Shown: in pieces, positions 14,492-23,181 of the stretch
Layout of the letters: every line of letters starts with the position of its first letter
Position numbering within the stretch: position 1 is the first letter of the stretch
Source of the DNA: an uncultured Clostridia bacterium
GTDB taxonomy: Bacteria > Bacillota > Clostridia > UBA1381
NCBI GenBank assembly: GCA_934454215.1
Contig: CAKSGG010000040.1
Location: 1 to 25,194, forward strand
Length of the DNA stretch: 25,194 nucleotides
Direction: 5' to 3'
Program-made: the position numbers and the translations under genes
Notes under the pieces: model-generated
What the model was told of the DNA's origin: nothing
What the model saw: the letters and a program-made list of their open reading frames with translations, nothing else
Database searches by the model: none

Positions 14492-16903
14492 TTATTGTTT
14501 CAAAAGCGTAATTTTTTCATTCAGAACAGGCTTCATTCCGTCTGTTCCGTCCCACATCATAACTGACGCATACCAATTTTCATCAGCTTCACTCGGAACG
14601 TCAATTGAAAGATTTACAAGCTGACCGCCATAGAAATAGCAATCCTTAAAGCTCTGAACCGATTTCAAAGCTCCGTCTCCGTCATAAATTGCCGCAATTG
14701 CGGTGAACCTGTTTGCCGTATTTACGTCAAATTCATTATCGGAATATGTCGGAATATATTCATCCTCTTTAACGCCCATATCCGCCGTTGTTTTTGATAT
14801 GCCGTCAGGAAGATTTGCTCCCGTTATCTCAATTTCATCACCGTTTACGGTTATTCCGGCTTCTTCGTCTGTCATGAGCTTATACCAATCGCTTGATGTC
14901 GCATATGTATCCTTTGTCACTCCGTCTGACAAATATGCTTCATTCATGAATAAAAATGAATTATGCTTATTGGGTGTTTCTCTGTATAACGTTGCCCATT
15001 CACCCGTAAACACATTATTGTTTAGTGTACGGTTACACGGTCTGCCCAGCATAAGCAACGCTTGAAGTCTGTTTTCGGCGCTGTTATCCTCCGCAACCTT
15101 TGCATTAAATTCTTTAACTCTCTCTACTGTTCTTGCAAAGCCGTTATACTTGCTCCATAATGTCTCGTCATAGCCGCTGTTAATGAAATTATTTATTTCA
15201 TTATAAACAAGTCCGCCATACTGTACTTCATTGTTTATCCATTTTCTGCCCCATTCCCAAAGTCCTCGGCAATCATATCTTAAGCCTCTGCGGCAATCTA
15301 TAACAATGTTGTCCGTACACACATTATCATTTCCGCCACCCCAGTCAAAGCCTCTGGAAATGTTATAAATTATATTTCCCGTTGCCGTTATTCCGCTCTG
15401 CAAATCGTCAAGATATATTCCCTCGTTGTCCGTTCCTGCTCCGTATCTCAAACCGTCGGTTATGTGCGTGTAGTCGAATACCTTTCTTTGGATATACAGA
15501 TAATTGTTTCTTATAACCGTTCCTCTGCCTACCCAGCTTCTCATTGAGTAAATAAATCCGCTGTCCCATACGTCAAGCAGCATATTGTAAATACGGTTAT
15601 TTTCAATCACATGGTCATTTCCGCAGAATGAGATTCCCGCTTGAGGAGAATTATATATTTCACAGTTTTTAACCGTTACGCCAACTCCCTTAGTGGTTGT
15701 ACCCTGATACTCGCCAATAGTTATTGCCGGATTGCTGGTTTTGTACACCTTTGCCATATCGTGTATGCGGCAGTTTCTTATAACATCATTTGACGATGTC
15801 AGCGTCTTTTGGTCTCCGCCCGATACTTTTACAGCGCCTTTTTTCATTTCCGATATATTATTTGCGGCAAGCAGCAGATTTGTGGTTTCCGATGCGTCAA
15901 CCGCACAATCTCCCAAAGCGCTCATTTCAGAACCGTAAATTGTGATATTATCACAGTTTCTCATATTGAATACTTCTCCGTTCACTGCACGGAAATTAAT
16001 ATTTTCAAACTTGATGTTTGAAGCTCTGTTCATGTTAAACAGATTTTTATTGCTGTTCATGAAATATATTTCATTGTTTCCGTTTTCTTCAGGATAATAG
16101 TATAGCTTATTATTTTCATAATCAACATAGTATTCTCCCGGGGTATCCAGCTCATAAAGCGAATTGAATATACTGCACCTTAATTCTCCCCATGTGTCTG
16201 TGCCTAAGCCTATCGCTATGCCGTTTTCGTTGCAATCCGAAATGCCGCTTCCGTATACATAGTTATATCCGCTGCGCCAAATACCGGCAAAGACTTGGTT
16301 TTTATCCCAGTTTGCCGCTCTGTTATTTTCAACCGCAAAATTAAACAAATGACTATCTTTATCATATGTACCCGTAAGATTTGCATATCCGCTGTTGGGC
16401 CATTTTGCAAGCTGCTTTAAATATCCGTCGGCACACAATCCGTCATTTTTCGCATTGGAAATATTTATTCCGCTCAAATCCGCCTCATATATCTTACCTC
16501 TGACATCGGCTTGCAGCTCATTGCTGTCGGAAATATTGAATTTACTCCAGTCAACCCTTTGACCGCTTGTAAAATTGACAGAGGCTTCTCTGTATGCTCT
16601 GAAGATAACGGGTGCGTCTGCCGTTCCGCTTTCGTCCTCTGTCAGATTTATCGTATCGTTAAAGTAATACGTACCGCTTGTAAATATTACATTTGTTGCT
16701 TTACCGTCAGCTTTATATATTTTTGCAAGCTCAATTGCACGCGGAATCGTTTTTACGGCAGAAGTGAGCTGTCTGCCCTCATTTGCATCATTTCCGTTTA
16801 CCGAAACATAAATTTTAACATCATCGCTTTCCGCAAATGCCGGTACGGACGCTGCCGAAAGCAGCAGCACCGATGTCAGTAAAATACTTATTACCTTTTT
16901 CAT
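14492..16903 (-). CDS. Secreted right-handed beta-helix protein, GH141-like
   Basis: 803 residues with a signal peptide (residues 1-25, ending VPAFAES). Residues ~28-110 carry the IYVSVNGNDANEG ... AVKTIPRAIELA entry typical of beta-helix glycan-active enzymes. The parallel beta-helix runs ~295-560, with landmarks SGGDQKTLTSSN (361-372), CGNDHVIENNRIYN (427-440), YLDDLQSG (497-504) and WGGGNDN (521-527). LDTPGEYYVD ... KLYYYPE (252-271) is a further block recalled from GH141 proteins, whose known activities include an alpha-L-fucosidase on rhamnogalacturonan II and a xylanase. The last ~85 residues (from about YSDNEFDVNTANRF) resemble the C-terminal modules of proteins A and B. GH120 or a non-catalytic beta-helix are alternatives. 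Start ATG has AAGGAG upstream. Confidence 0.8.
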   Translation of the reverse strand: MKKVISILLTSVLLLSAASVPAFAESDDVKIYVSVNGNDANEGRQLTSAVKTIPRAIELAKIYKADGKATNVIFTSGTYYFNDTINLTEDESGTADAPVIFRAYREASVNFTSGQRVDWSKFNISDSNELQADVRGKIYEADLSGINISNAKNDGLCADGYLKQLAKWPNSGYANLTGTYDKDSHLFNFAVENNRAANWDKNQVFAGIWRSGYNYVYGSGISDCNENGIAIGLGTDTWGELRCSIFNSLYELDTPGEYYVDYENNKLYYYPEENGNNEIYFMNSNKNLFNMNRASNIKFENINFRAVNGEVFNMRNCDNITIYGSEMSALGDCAVDASETTNLLLAANNISEMKKGAVKVSGGDQKTLTSSNDVIRNCRIHDMAKVYKTSNPAITIGEYQGTTTKGVGVTVKNCEIYNSPQAGISFCGNDHVIENNRIYNMLLDVWDSGFIYSMRSWVGRGTVIRNNYLYIQRKVFDYTHITDGLRYGAGTDNEGIYLDDLQSGITATGNIIYNISRGFDWGGGNDNVCTDNIVIDCRRGLRYDCRGLWEWGRKWINNEVQYGGLVYNEINNFINSGYDETLWSKYNGFARTVERVKEFNAKVAEDNSAENRLQALLMLGRPCNRTLNNNVFTGEWATLYRETPNKHNSFLFMNEAYLSDGVTKDTYATSSDWYKLMTDEEAGITVNGDEIEITGANLPDGISKTTADMGVKEDEYIPTYSDNEFDVNTANRFTAIAAIYDGDGALKSVQSFKDCYFYGGQLVNLSIDVPSEADENWYASVMMWDGTDGMKPVLNEKITLLKQ

Positions 16904-16914
16904 ATAATTACTCC

Positions 16915-18333
16915 TTATTTCTTATTCGCAAAAAACTCGTCTAATTGTTTCTGAACCTCGTCCTTAATCTGTCCCAGCCCCGCGCTTTCATATCTTGCCT
17001 TCATATCGTCCCAAAATTCAGCGCTGTCTCTTGAACCGTTATTTAAAGCTCCGTATTCTCCGCCTATTGCGGCAATTGCCGAAATCTGCGCCTTTACGTT
17101 TGTATCGTCAAACCAGAAGCCTGAAAGCTGTGATTTTTGTGCGCTGTCGTTAAACGCCTTTGTCACCTCCCAAACATCATCGTCCTGATTTTCCTGAATA
17201 AGCTGATTGAATTGATTGCCGACCATCCAACCCTGTATTCCGTATCCCGAATCCTTGATTGCCGAATACTTTCCGTCTGCATTTACCGTATAGTGTTTAT
17301 CCTTTATTCCGAGTGATACAAGATTGTACAGCTCTTTATCCGTATTCATAAGCGATATAAGCTTAATCGCCTTGTCCTTATTCTTGCTCTTGTAGTTTAT
17401 GCCAATCATTGTTGCCTGTGTTCCGCCGTTGCTCATAAATGGCTTGCCTACCTTTACAAATGTATAATCGGGGTAAATGCTTTCAACGCCCGGCTTCCAT
17501 GTAAGTGAAAATACGGCATATCTTTTCGCCTTAAAATCAGTATCGTCATCGGTTGCCGATGCAACGTCTTTTCTTATATATCCTTTATTAAACCAGTCTC
17601 TTAGGGTTTTTACACCCTGCTGATATTCAGGAGTATCATAGTTCATAACAGCCTTGCTTGCATCTCCTTCAATAGGTACAACAAACCCTCCGGCAATACT
17701 CTCATACTTAGGTCCTATCCACATAGTCATACCGTAATTTGTTCTGTACGGATAAATATCGGGTTCGCCCTCTTTTACCTTTGCCAGAAAATCCTCCAAT
17801 TCTTCGGGGCTTTCAATTTGGTCTTTATCAAGTCCGTACTTTTCGGCAAGACTTTTTTGCACTCCGTAAGCATACTGTACCGCTTCTATCTGAGTATTGG
17901 GAACGGCATATATTTCATCTTCATATTTTGCGTCCTCCCAAATATAATCCTCAACCGCATCCCAAAGCTCGGGAGCATTTTTATCAATAAGCTCAGTAAG
18001 CGGTTCAAGCACCTCGTTTTTAACTGCGTCCTTATATGAGTTCAAATATCCTACAAACATCAAATCATAATCGGCGTCACCCGATGCCATTTTCATCTTC
18101 ATCTTTTCGCCGTAAGCGCCCATATCTATTGTTTCAATATTAACCTTTGCTCCGATTTTCGGTTCTGTAATCTTGTTTATTTCCTCCTCAACCGCAGCCT
18201 TGTCCGTAAGAGTATCAGACGGCAGATACCATGTAAGAGTATCAACACTGCCCGAATTTTCATTACCGCACGACGCTAATCCCGCCGCCATAGCAATACA
18301 CATTACCATGCTTATTATTTTCTTTATCTTCAT
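16915..18333 (-). CDS. Extracellular sugar-binding lipoprotein, LplA type
   Basis: 472 residues. The N-terminus is a lipoprotein signal: MKIKK, a hydrophobic stretch, then lipobox LASC with the lipidated Cys at residue 22, so the protein is tethered outside the membrane. Downstream is a type-1 solute-binding fold (LTWYLPSD near residue 34; MASGDADYDLMFVGY near 95-110). The C-terminal ~140 residues (GFWFDD ... LNNGSRDSAEFWDDM ... QLDEFF) match the DUF3502-type tail of LplA proteins. ATG 18333 has AAAGGAAA upstream. It captures oligosaccharides for the two permeases just upstream; the identity of the sugar cannot be read from the sequence. Confidence 0.93.
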   Translation of the reverse strand: MKIKKIISMVMCIAMAAGLASCGNENSGSVDTLTWYLPSDTLTDKAAVEEEINKITEPKIGAKVNIETIDMGAYGEKMKMKMASGDADYDLMFVGYLNSYKDAVKNEVLEPLTELIDKNAPELWDAVEDYIWEDAKYEDEIYAVPNTQIEAVQYAYGVQKSLAEKYGLDKDQIESPEELEDFLAKVKEGEPDIYPYRTNYGMTMWIGPKYESIAGGFVVPIEGDASKAVMNYDTPEYQQGVKTLRDWFNKGYIRKDVASATDDDTDFKAKRYAVFSLTWKPGVESIYPDYTFVKVGKPFMSNGGTQATMIGINYKSKNKDKAIKLISLMNTDKELYNLVSLGIKDKHYTVNADGKYSAIKDSGYGIQGWMVGNQFNQLIQENQDDDVWEVTKAFNDSAQKSQLSGFWFDDTNVKAQISAIAAIGGEYGALNNGSRDSAEFWDDMKARYESAGLGQIKDEVQKQLDEFFANKK

Positions 18334-18373
18334 AAATACATTTCCTTTCTTAATTTGAATTTTTATTACCGTA

Positions 18374-19255
18374 TCAGCCTTTCACGCTGCCAAGTACCAT
18401 ACCTTTTACAAAATACTTCTGGAAGAACGGGAATACGAACAGCACCGGTCCTGCTACAACCACCGCCATTGCCATTCTTACCGTTTCCGACGGAATATTT
18501 GCCGCATCGGCAAACAGCTCCGCCGCTTGCTGATTTTCCTGTAAAAGCTGCAAGTTCTGAATTATTCTTTGCAGCATATACTGCAAGCTCTGCAATTCGG
18601 GCTTATCTATATACAGCATTGCCGTATACCAGTTATTCCACTGACCCAAGAAACAATTTACCGCCATTGTTGCCAGTACGGGTTTTGACAAGGGATATAC
18701 TATCTGAAACAATATTCTGTACTCCCCCGCTCCGTCTATATATGCCGACTCTATTATTGATTCGGGCAAGCCCTGGAAGAACGTCCTCATAACAAATGCG
18801 CTCCATACGCTGAACAGGCTCGGTACAATATACACCCATATCGTATTATTCAAATGCAGATACTGCGTTATCAAAATATATGTCGGTACAAGTCCGCCGT
18901 TAAAAAGCGTTGTAAAATACATTATAAACGAAAGCTTTTTTCTCGGCTTGAAATTGCTTCTTGACAAAGGATACGCAAACAGCGAAATCATAACCGTTGA
19001 AAGTACCATTGTCAATATTGAAAATATCGCCGTAACCTTATACGCATTCAATATTGTTGTCGGATTCTTGAATACGAATTTATACGCCGTTGTATCAAAA
19101 TGTTTAGGAATCAGCGTATACCCATAATATGATATATCGGTTTCTCTCGATAAGGAAACAGATACAAGTATGATAAACGGTATAACTATCATCAATGACA
19201 GAATTGCCAAAAATATCATTAATGCCGTTTGCGATATTATATTATTTTTTTTCAT
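18374..19255 (-). CDS. ABC sugar transporter permease, LplC type
   Basis: 293 residues, the second membrane subunit of the importer. The first membrane segment is at ~10-34, the LFAYPLSRSNFKPRKK loop is typical of the family, and the EAA motif lies at ~169-188 (ESAYIDGAGEYRILFQIVYP). The C-terminal GMVLGSVKG is characteristic of LplC/YtcP proteins. ATG at 19255 follows an AAGGGGG ribosome binding site 10 bases upstream. It lies between the other permease and the binding lipoprotein, so the three genes form a complete membrane and capture unit lacking only the ATPase. Confidence 0.93.
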   Translation of the reverse strand: MKKNNIISQTALMIFLAILSLMIVIPFIILVSVSLSRETDISYYGYTLIPKHFDTTAYKFVFKNPTTILNAYKVTAIFSILTMVLSTVMISLFAYPLSRSNFKPRKKLSFIMYFTTLFNGGLVPTYILITQYLHLNNTIWVYIVPSLFSVWSAFVMRTFFQGLPESIIESAYIDGAGEYRILFQIVYPLSKPVLATMAVNCFLGQWNNWYTAMLYIDKPELQSLQYMLQRIIQNLQLLQENQQAAELFADAANIPSETVRMAMAVVVAGPVLFVFPFFQKYFVKGMVLGSVKG

Positions 19256-19274
19256 TTTGCATTGTCCCCCTTCT

Positions 19275-20213
19275 TTAGAATAAGCTGCGTTCGGGGTCTA
19301 TCTTTTTAACAACGGTATTTGTAACCATAACAAGTATAAATCCAACTACCGACTGCAACAGACCTGCCGCAGATGAAATTCCCATTTCACCCTGAACCCT
19401 CATTACTCTGAATATGTATGTCGGAATTATATCGGTTGTTGAGTACAGCACTCCGACATTTCTCGGCACCTGATAGAACAGTCCGAAATCTCCGCCGAAA
19501 ATTCCGCCTATCGCAAATATTGTCTGTATACAGAGAATCGGTACAAGCTCGGGAAGCATTATATACCATACCTTATGTCTGCGCTTGCCTCCGTCTATCG
19601 AAAGCGCCTCAAATATTTCGGGATTTATTCCCATAAGTGCCGCATAATACAGTATACTTCCCATTCCAAAACCTTTCCATATATTCGCTATCGGGAGTAT
19701 ATATCTCCATGCTCCCGGAGTCTGATACCAGTCAACTCCCTCAATACCAAACACTGCAAGTATGTTGTTTAACATTCCATAGGTCGGATTTAAAAATGCA
19801 AATACCATGTATGACACTATAACCCATGATAAAAAGTTCGGCGTAATGAGCATAGTCTGAAAAACCTTAGTGCATACCTTACTTTTGAGATTATACATTA
19901 ATATTGCAAGAATTATTGCCGCAAGTGTGCCCGTTATAATCAATATAGCATTCATATACACCGTGTTCCATGCAATGTGCAGAAACTCCTTGGAGCTTAA
20001 AAATACTCTGAAATTTGCCAGTCCACACCATTTACTTCCGAATATTCCCCGTGCAAACTTATAATCCTTAAACGCTATTATTATTCCGAACAGCGGAATA
20101 TAACAAAATACTACGATATGCAGTATCGGCAGAAAGCACATTGACCAAAACTCAACCTGGCTTCTGTTCCATTTTTTCTTATGTGTTGTTTCTGTTTTTG
20201 CTGCTAATTTCAA
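19275..20213 (-). CDS. ABC sugar transporter permease, LplB type
   Basis: 312 residues. Inner-membrane subunit of a CUT1-type oligosaccharide importer. It has about six hydrophobic segments, the first near residues 22-48 (FWSMCFLPILHIVVFCYIPL), and a binding-protein-dependent transport EAA loop at ~202-221 (EALSIDGGKRRHKVWYIMLP) that contacts the ATPase. The C-terminus ends DPERSLF, as expected for this family. It starts at TTG, supported by GAGGTGA. It follows protein B after 15 bases and is followed by the partner permease after 19 bases. No ATPase gene is in the window; such importers usually share a genome-encoded MsmX-type ATPase. Bacillus LplB/YteP relatives serve uptake of pectic oligosaccharides, which fits but does not prove the substrate. 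Confidence 0.93.
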   Translation of the reverse strand: MKLAAKTETTHKKKWNRSQVEFWSMCFLPILHIVVFCYIPLFGIIIAFKDYKFARGIFGSKWCGLANFRVFLSSKEFLHIAWNTVYMNAILIITGTLAAIILAILMYNLKSKVCTKVFQTMLITPNFLSWVIVSYMVFAFLNPTYGMLNNILAVFGIEGVDWYQTPGAWRYILPIANIWKGFGMGSILYYAALMGINPEIFEALSIDGGKRRHKVWYIMLPELVPILCIQTIFAIGGIFGGDFGLFYQVPRNVGVLYSTTDIIPTYIFRVMRVQGEMGISSAAGLLQSVVGFILVMVTNTVVKKIDPERSLF

Positions 20214-20218
20214 TTACT

Positions 20219-20225
20219 TCACCTC
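20219..20225 (-). promoter_or_regulatory. Ribosome binding site deciding the TTG start at 20213
   Basis: GAGGTGA sits 5 bases upstream of TTG at 20213-20211. No in-frame ATG lies between here and residue 25 of the permease, and the TTG start keeps the normal cytoplasmic N-terminus of LplB-type permeases. Confidence 0.7.
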
Positions 20226-20228
20226 ATT

Positions 20229-23126
20229 TTAAGGAACTGCTATAACATCGGTCAACGCAATTCTGTTTTGTGCCGCACTCCATACAAAGAATTTAATTTT
20301 ATAATTTTCCGTAACATCTGTCGGAATATCAAATTCAGTGCTTATAATCTCTTTTTGCTCACCCTTTATTACTTCCCCCTGCGAATGAACAAAATTTTTC
20401 TGTGCGCCGTTTGACGTATTAACCAATGCCGCTCCCACAAAATAGCTTTGAAAAGCTTCACCGTCATAATTTCTGATGTTAAATACTGCCTTAACCTTTC
20501 TGCCCTTTGCGTCCGCAAGGTTATCAATTGTATTTCCCGTTTCTGCATCCGTTAATGACGCTGAATATTCAAGCGTGAGCGGTCTTGTCTTAAACTTAAT
20601 TTCATATGGCTGCTTTAAATTATACACCCCTTTTGAAATTCCCAAGCCTGCAATAACTGTATATGTTTTTTCATATTCAAACGGTGAGTTCGGCTTTATT
20701 GTCGCAACAGTTTTTCCGTTTTCGGTTGCAATATTCGTATATGCAGATACCGTATTACCGTCCTCGTCTTTAATACACAGTGTTTCATTCGTAATTGTGC
20801 TTTTATCTACTGTGTCGCTGAACTGCACTCTTACATTTGAATTTATATCAACGTCTTTTTCATTTTCCGCCGGCGTGATTTTTTCAATATACGGCTGGTC
20901 TATTTTCTTTACGCATATATCGTCTATATAATAATCAGAGCCCTGTGATTCTACATTAGAGCCTGTTGATATAAGCAAATTATCTACAGTGTCCGCTTTT
21001 GCGGTAAAGGTTATCATGTGTTTTACATCAGATAAGGTTTCTCCCGATACCAAATCTTTGTAATCCGCATAACCGTCAGCAATCATATTTACCGTATCAA
21101 TACGATATACCACATTTATATATCCGTCTGCTTTACCTATTAATTTATTGTAGAACAGTGCTTCACTGCCGATGTTTATTCGGTTTCCCATAGAAGATAC
21201 GCCCAATACCGTAACGTTTTGTTTTCTGGGCGAAAGCATTGCAATCAGTCCCTGATATTCTCGAGGTATTATTATTTTAAACGACACCTCGTACATACCC
21301 TTGCCGCCGTCGTCAAACGGTATTGATAAGTTTTTATTTTTCTCCCACGCAAGACGAAACGCCTTGTTTCCTTTTCCTCTTCCGTCATTGACTATACCGT
21401 ATCCGTTTTTTATATACTCCGCATATCGGGTCGGTGCAAGCTGTTTCATCCACTCTTCATTTAATTTTTCGTCCGCATTTTCAAAATCCTGATAAAATAT
21501 TACGTTATTATACTTTGCGTAAATCGTAATATCTCCCGTAATATTTTTTCCGTCAAATATTTCCGTAAGCTCTTTATCTCTATACCAATTCTCAAAAGCA
21601 AAACCCTGTTTTTTCGGTTTCGGAAGCGTTGATACATCTATATCCTCCAATGTATAAAGAGGATTCAGCTCTCCTCCGCCGTTGCTTTCAAATTCTATTT
21701 TATATTGCTTAGTCCATTTCGCATAGACTTCTATATCATTTGTAATACCAGTTCCGTCAAACGGCTCTGTTAATTCCGCATCCCTGAACCAACCGTCAAA
21801 GCGATACCCGAGCCATTCCGCAATCGGGATATTTTTCAGCGTATCAACCGCATACATCGGCTCAATCGGGTTGCCGCCGTTTGTGTTGAATTTTATTTCC
21901 CATGCGTATTTCCATTTTGCATAAACGGTCATGTCTCCCGTAATACCCGTTCCGTCAAACGGCTCTGTCAGTTTCTCGTCCTTGTACCAACCATCAAATT
22001 CATGCCTTATTTTGGTCGGTGTCGGCAATTCGATTGCGCCCGTCACCGTTTCCAGCGATTCAACGCCCGTTCCGCCGTTTAATTCAAACGTCACCGTATG
22101 AATTTTTAACCATTTTGCGTAAACGCTCATATTCTTAGTCACGCTTGTTCCGTCAAACGGTTCTGTCAATTCCGCATCACTGTACCAACCGTCAAACTGC
22201 CAGTCTTCTCTTGTTACCTCCGGCAGTGCAACCACTCCGTCAAGGTCACTTTTTCCTGTTAATGTTTCGCCCGAACCGTCATTTTTTTCAAAAGTTACGG
22301 TATATGTTTTTCTTTCTTTAATATAAATATCATCTATAAAGAACGAGCTGCCGTTCGCCGGTTTACCGTTCCAGCCCTCACCCATTCTGAGCCCCTGAAA
22401 GAATCGTGAGCTTCTTGCTTCGTTATTTGTATTGCTTGCCGATGGGAAACTGAGTTTCCTGTGTTCATTGACTTCCTTACCGGCTTTTGTTTTATAGCTT
22501 ATGTAATAAATCGCTTCGCCGTTTGTATTGAAATTCGTATCATTCTGTGTACTGCCATGCAAATTAAACAGAATCTTTGTGCTTATAAATCCGTCGACAT
22601 CGTCCTGATTAATTGAAATTGTACTTACATTTCCCGAATCGTCTTTTCCGTTTTCAAGAAATATCATACCGTTGTTTATGCCTGTGTTCCAGCCTTGCAT
22701 TACGGTTTGAGCCTGTACACTTCCAAGCTCAATCTGCATGAAGCTTCCAAAACGCGGCTTACAGTCATTCATGTTGAATTTGTATCCCAATTCATACCAT
22801 GAATCTCTGTCAAGCGGATAATCGGGGTTATTTCTGTTTTTCCCCTCAACTCTGACATAATATGCTTCCCCGTTTTTTCCTGTAAATTCCACGCTTGTAT
22901 CAACCGTGTACTTCATATAATGATTTTCGTCATCACCCTCAAGACTGCTTGACCATCTGCCCGCCGCTGAAGCGGGAGAATTATATGCCGTATTGATTCC
23001 GTTTTCAAAATCTTCATAATATAAATATCCTTCCGGCGTTTGTGCTTCTGCCAATACTATCGCTGTAAACGCCGACCCGGCTATTGAAGCTGCAAGCAGG
23101 CTTGCTACTATTTTCTTAATTGCCAT
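20229..23126 (-). CDS. Large secreted repeat protein B (lectin-like modules, four InlB B-repeats, Big_5 domain)
   Basis: 965 residues, starting at ATG 23126 with GGAGG upstream. A signal peptide spans residues 1-26 (MAIKK, then an Ala/Leu/Ile-rich core, then LAEAQ). Residues ~33-270 form a lectin-like module (opens YYEDFENGINTAYNSPA, closes IDDIYIK) closely matching the one in the upstream gene. Four InlB B-type repeats occupy ~273-340, 341-405, 408-471 and 473-539. Residues ~541-741 are a second, divergent jelly-roll-like module with the same borders (YQDFEN ... YIDDICVK). A Big_5-like domain follows at ~745-847 (KITPAENEKDVDINSN), then a C-terminal module (~850-965). No catalytic motif, SLH domain or sortase signal is seen. 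The role is inferred as surface or extracellular substrate binding in support of the importer encoded directly downstream. Confidence 0.88.
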   Translation of the reverse strand: MAIKKIVASLLAASIAGSAFTAIVLAEAQTPEGYLYYEDFENGINTAYNSPASAAGRWSSSLEGDDENHYMKYTVDTSVEFTGKNGEAYYVRVEGKNRNNPDYPLDRDSWYELGYKFNMNDCKPRFGSFMQIELGSVQAQTVMQGWNTGINNGMIFLENGKDDSGNVSTISINQDDVDGFISTKILFNLHGSTQNDTNFNTNGEAIYYISYKTKAGKEVNEHRKLSFPSASNTNNEARSSRFFQGLRMGEGWNGKPANGSSFFIDDIYIKERKTYTVTFEKNDGSGETLTGKSDLDGVVALPEVTREDWQFDGWYSDAELTEPFDGTSVTKNMSVYAKWLKIHTVTFELNGGTGVESLETVTGAIELPTPTKIRHEFDGWYKDEKLTEPFDGTGITGDMTVYAKWKYAWEIKFNTNGGNPIEPMYAVDTLKNIPIAEWLGYRFDGWFRDAELTEPFDGTGITNDIEVYAKWTKQYKIEFESNGGGELNPLYTLEDIDVSTLPKPKKQGFAFENWYRDKELTEIFDGKNITGDITIYAKYNNVIFYQDFENADEKLNEEWMKQLAPTRYAEYIKNGYGIVNDGRGKGNKAFRLAWEKNKNLSIPFDDGGKGMYEVSFKIIIPREYQGLIAMLSPRKQNVTVLGVSSMGNRINIGSEALFYNKLIGKADGYINVVYRIDTVNMIADGYADYKDLVSGETLSDVKHMITFTAKADTVDNLLISTGSNVESQGSDYYIDDICVKKIDQPYIEKITPAENEKDVDINSNVRVQFSDTVDKSTITNETLCIKDEDGNTVSAYTNIATENGKTVATIKPNSPFEYEKTYTVIAGLGISKGVYNLKQPYEIKFKTRPLTLEYSASLTDAETGNTIDNLADAKGRKVKAVFNIRNYDGEAFQSYFVGAALVNTSNGAQKNFVHSQGEVIKGEQKEIISTEFDIPTDVTENYKIKFFVWSAAQNRIALTDVIAVP
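21507..22310 (-). repeat. Four tandem InlB B-type (Listeria-Bacteroides) repeats
   Basis: Four consecutive ~66-residue units within protein B, each ending in a GW(Y/F)xDxxLTEPFDGTxxTxxxxVYAKW-like block. The fourth is the most diverged (ENWYRDKELTEIFDGKN ... IYAKY). In Listeria internalin B this family forms small beta-grasp-like domains that extend a protein from the surface and may take part in contacts. Here they link two lectin-like modules. Confidence 0.85.
22314..23030 (-). repeat. Lectin-like module copy in protein B
   Basis: Second complete copy of the module described at 24043-24762, directly after the signal peptide. Similarity runs over the whole length, so the two genes share a duplicated module and not just a motif. 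The copies differ in surface loops, for example the segment after GSFMQ. Confidence 0.75.
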
Positions 23127-23142
23127 TTAAAATCCTCCGTTT

Positions 23143-23166
23143 CGGGGCTGCTTCGGTGCAGCCCCG
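23143..23166 (-). promoter_or_regulatory. Intercistronic hairpin between proteins A and B
   Basis: A perfect 9-bp GC-rich stem (CGGGGCTGC / GCAGCCCCG) with a 6-base loop lies between the TAA of protein A and the GGAGG of protein B. In the transcribed direction it is followed by AAACGGAGG, not a U-tract, so it is not a standard intrinsic terminator. It could stabilise mRNA ends or cause partial readthrough (inference). Confidence 0.6.
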
Positions 23167-23181
23167 TTATATAACGTCTGT

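Noticed and set aside
23143..23166. Intrinsic terminator splitting the operon
   Set aside because: In the transcribed direction the stem is followed by AAACGGAGG with no U-tract, so it is kept only as an intercistronic hairpin.
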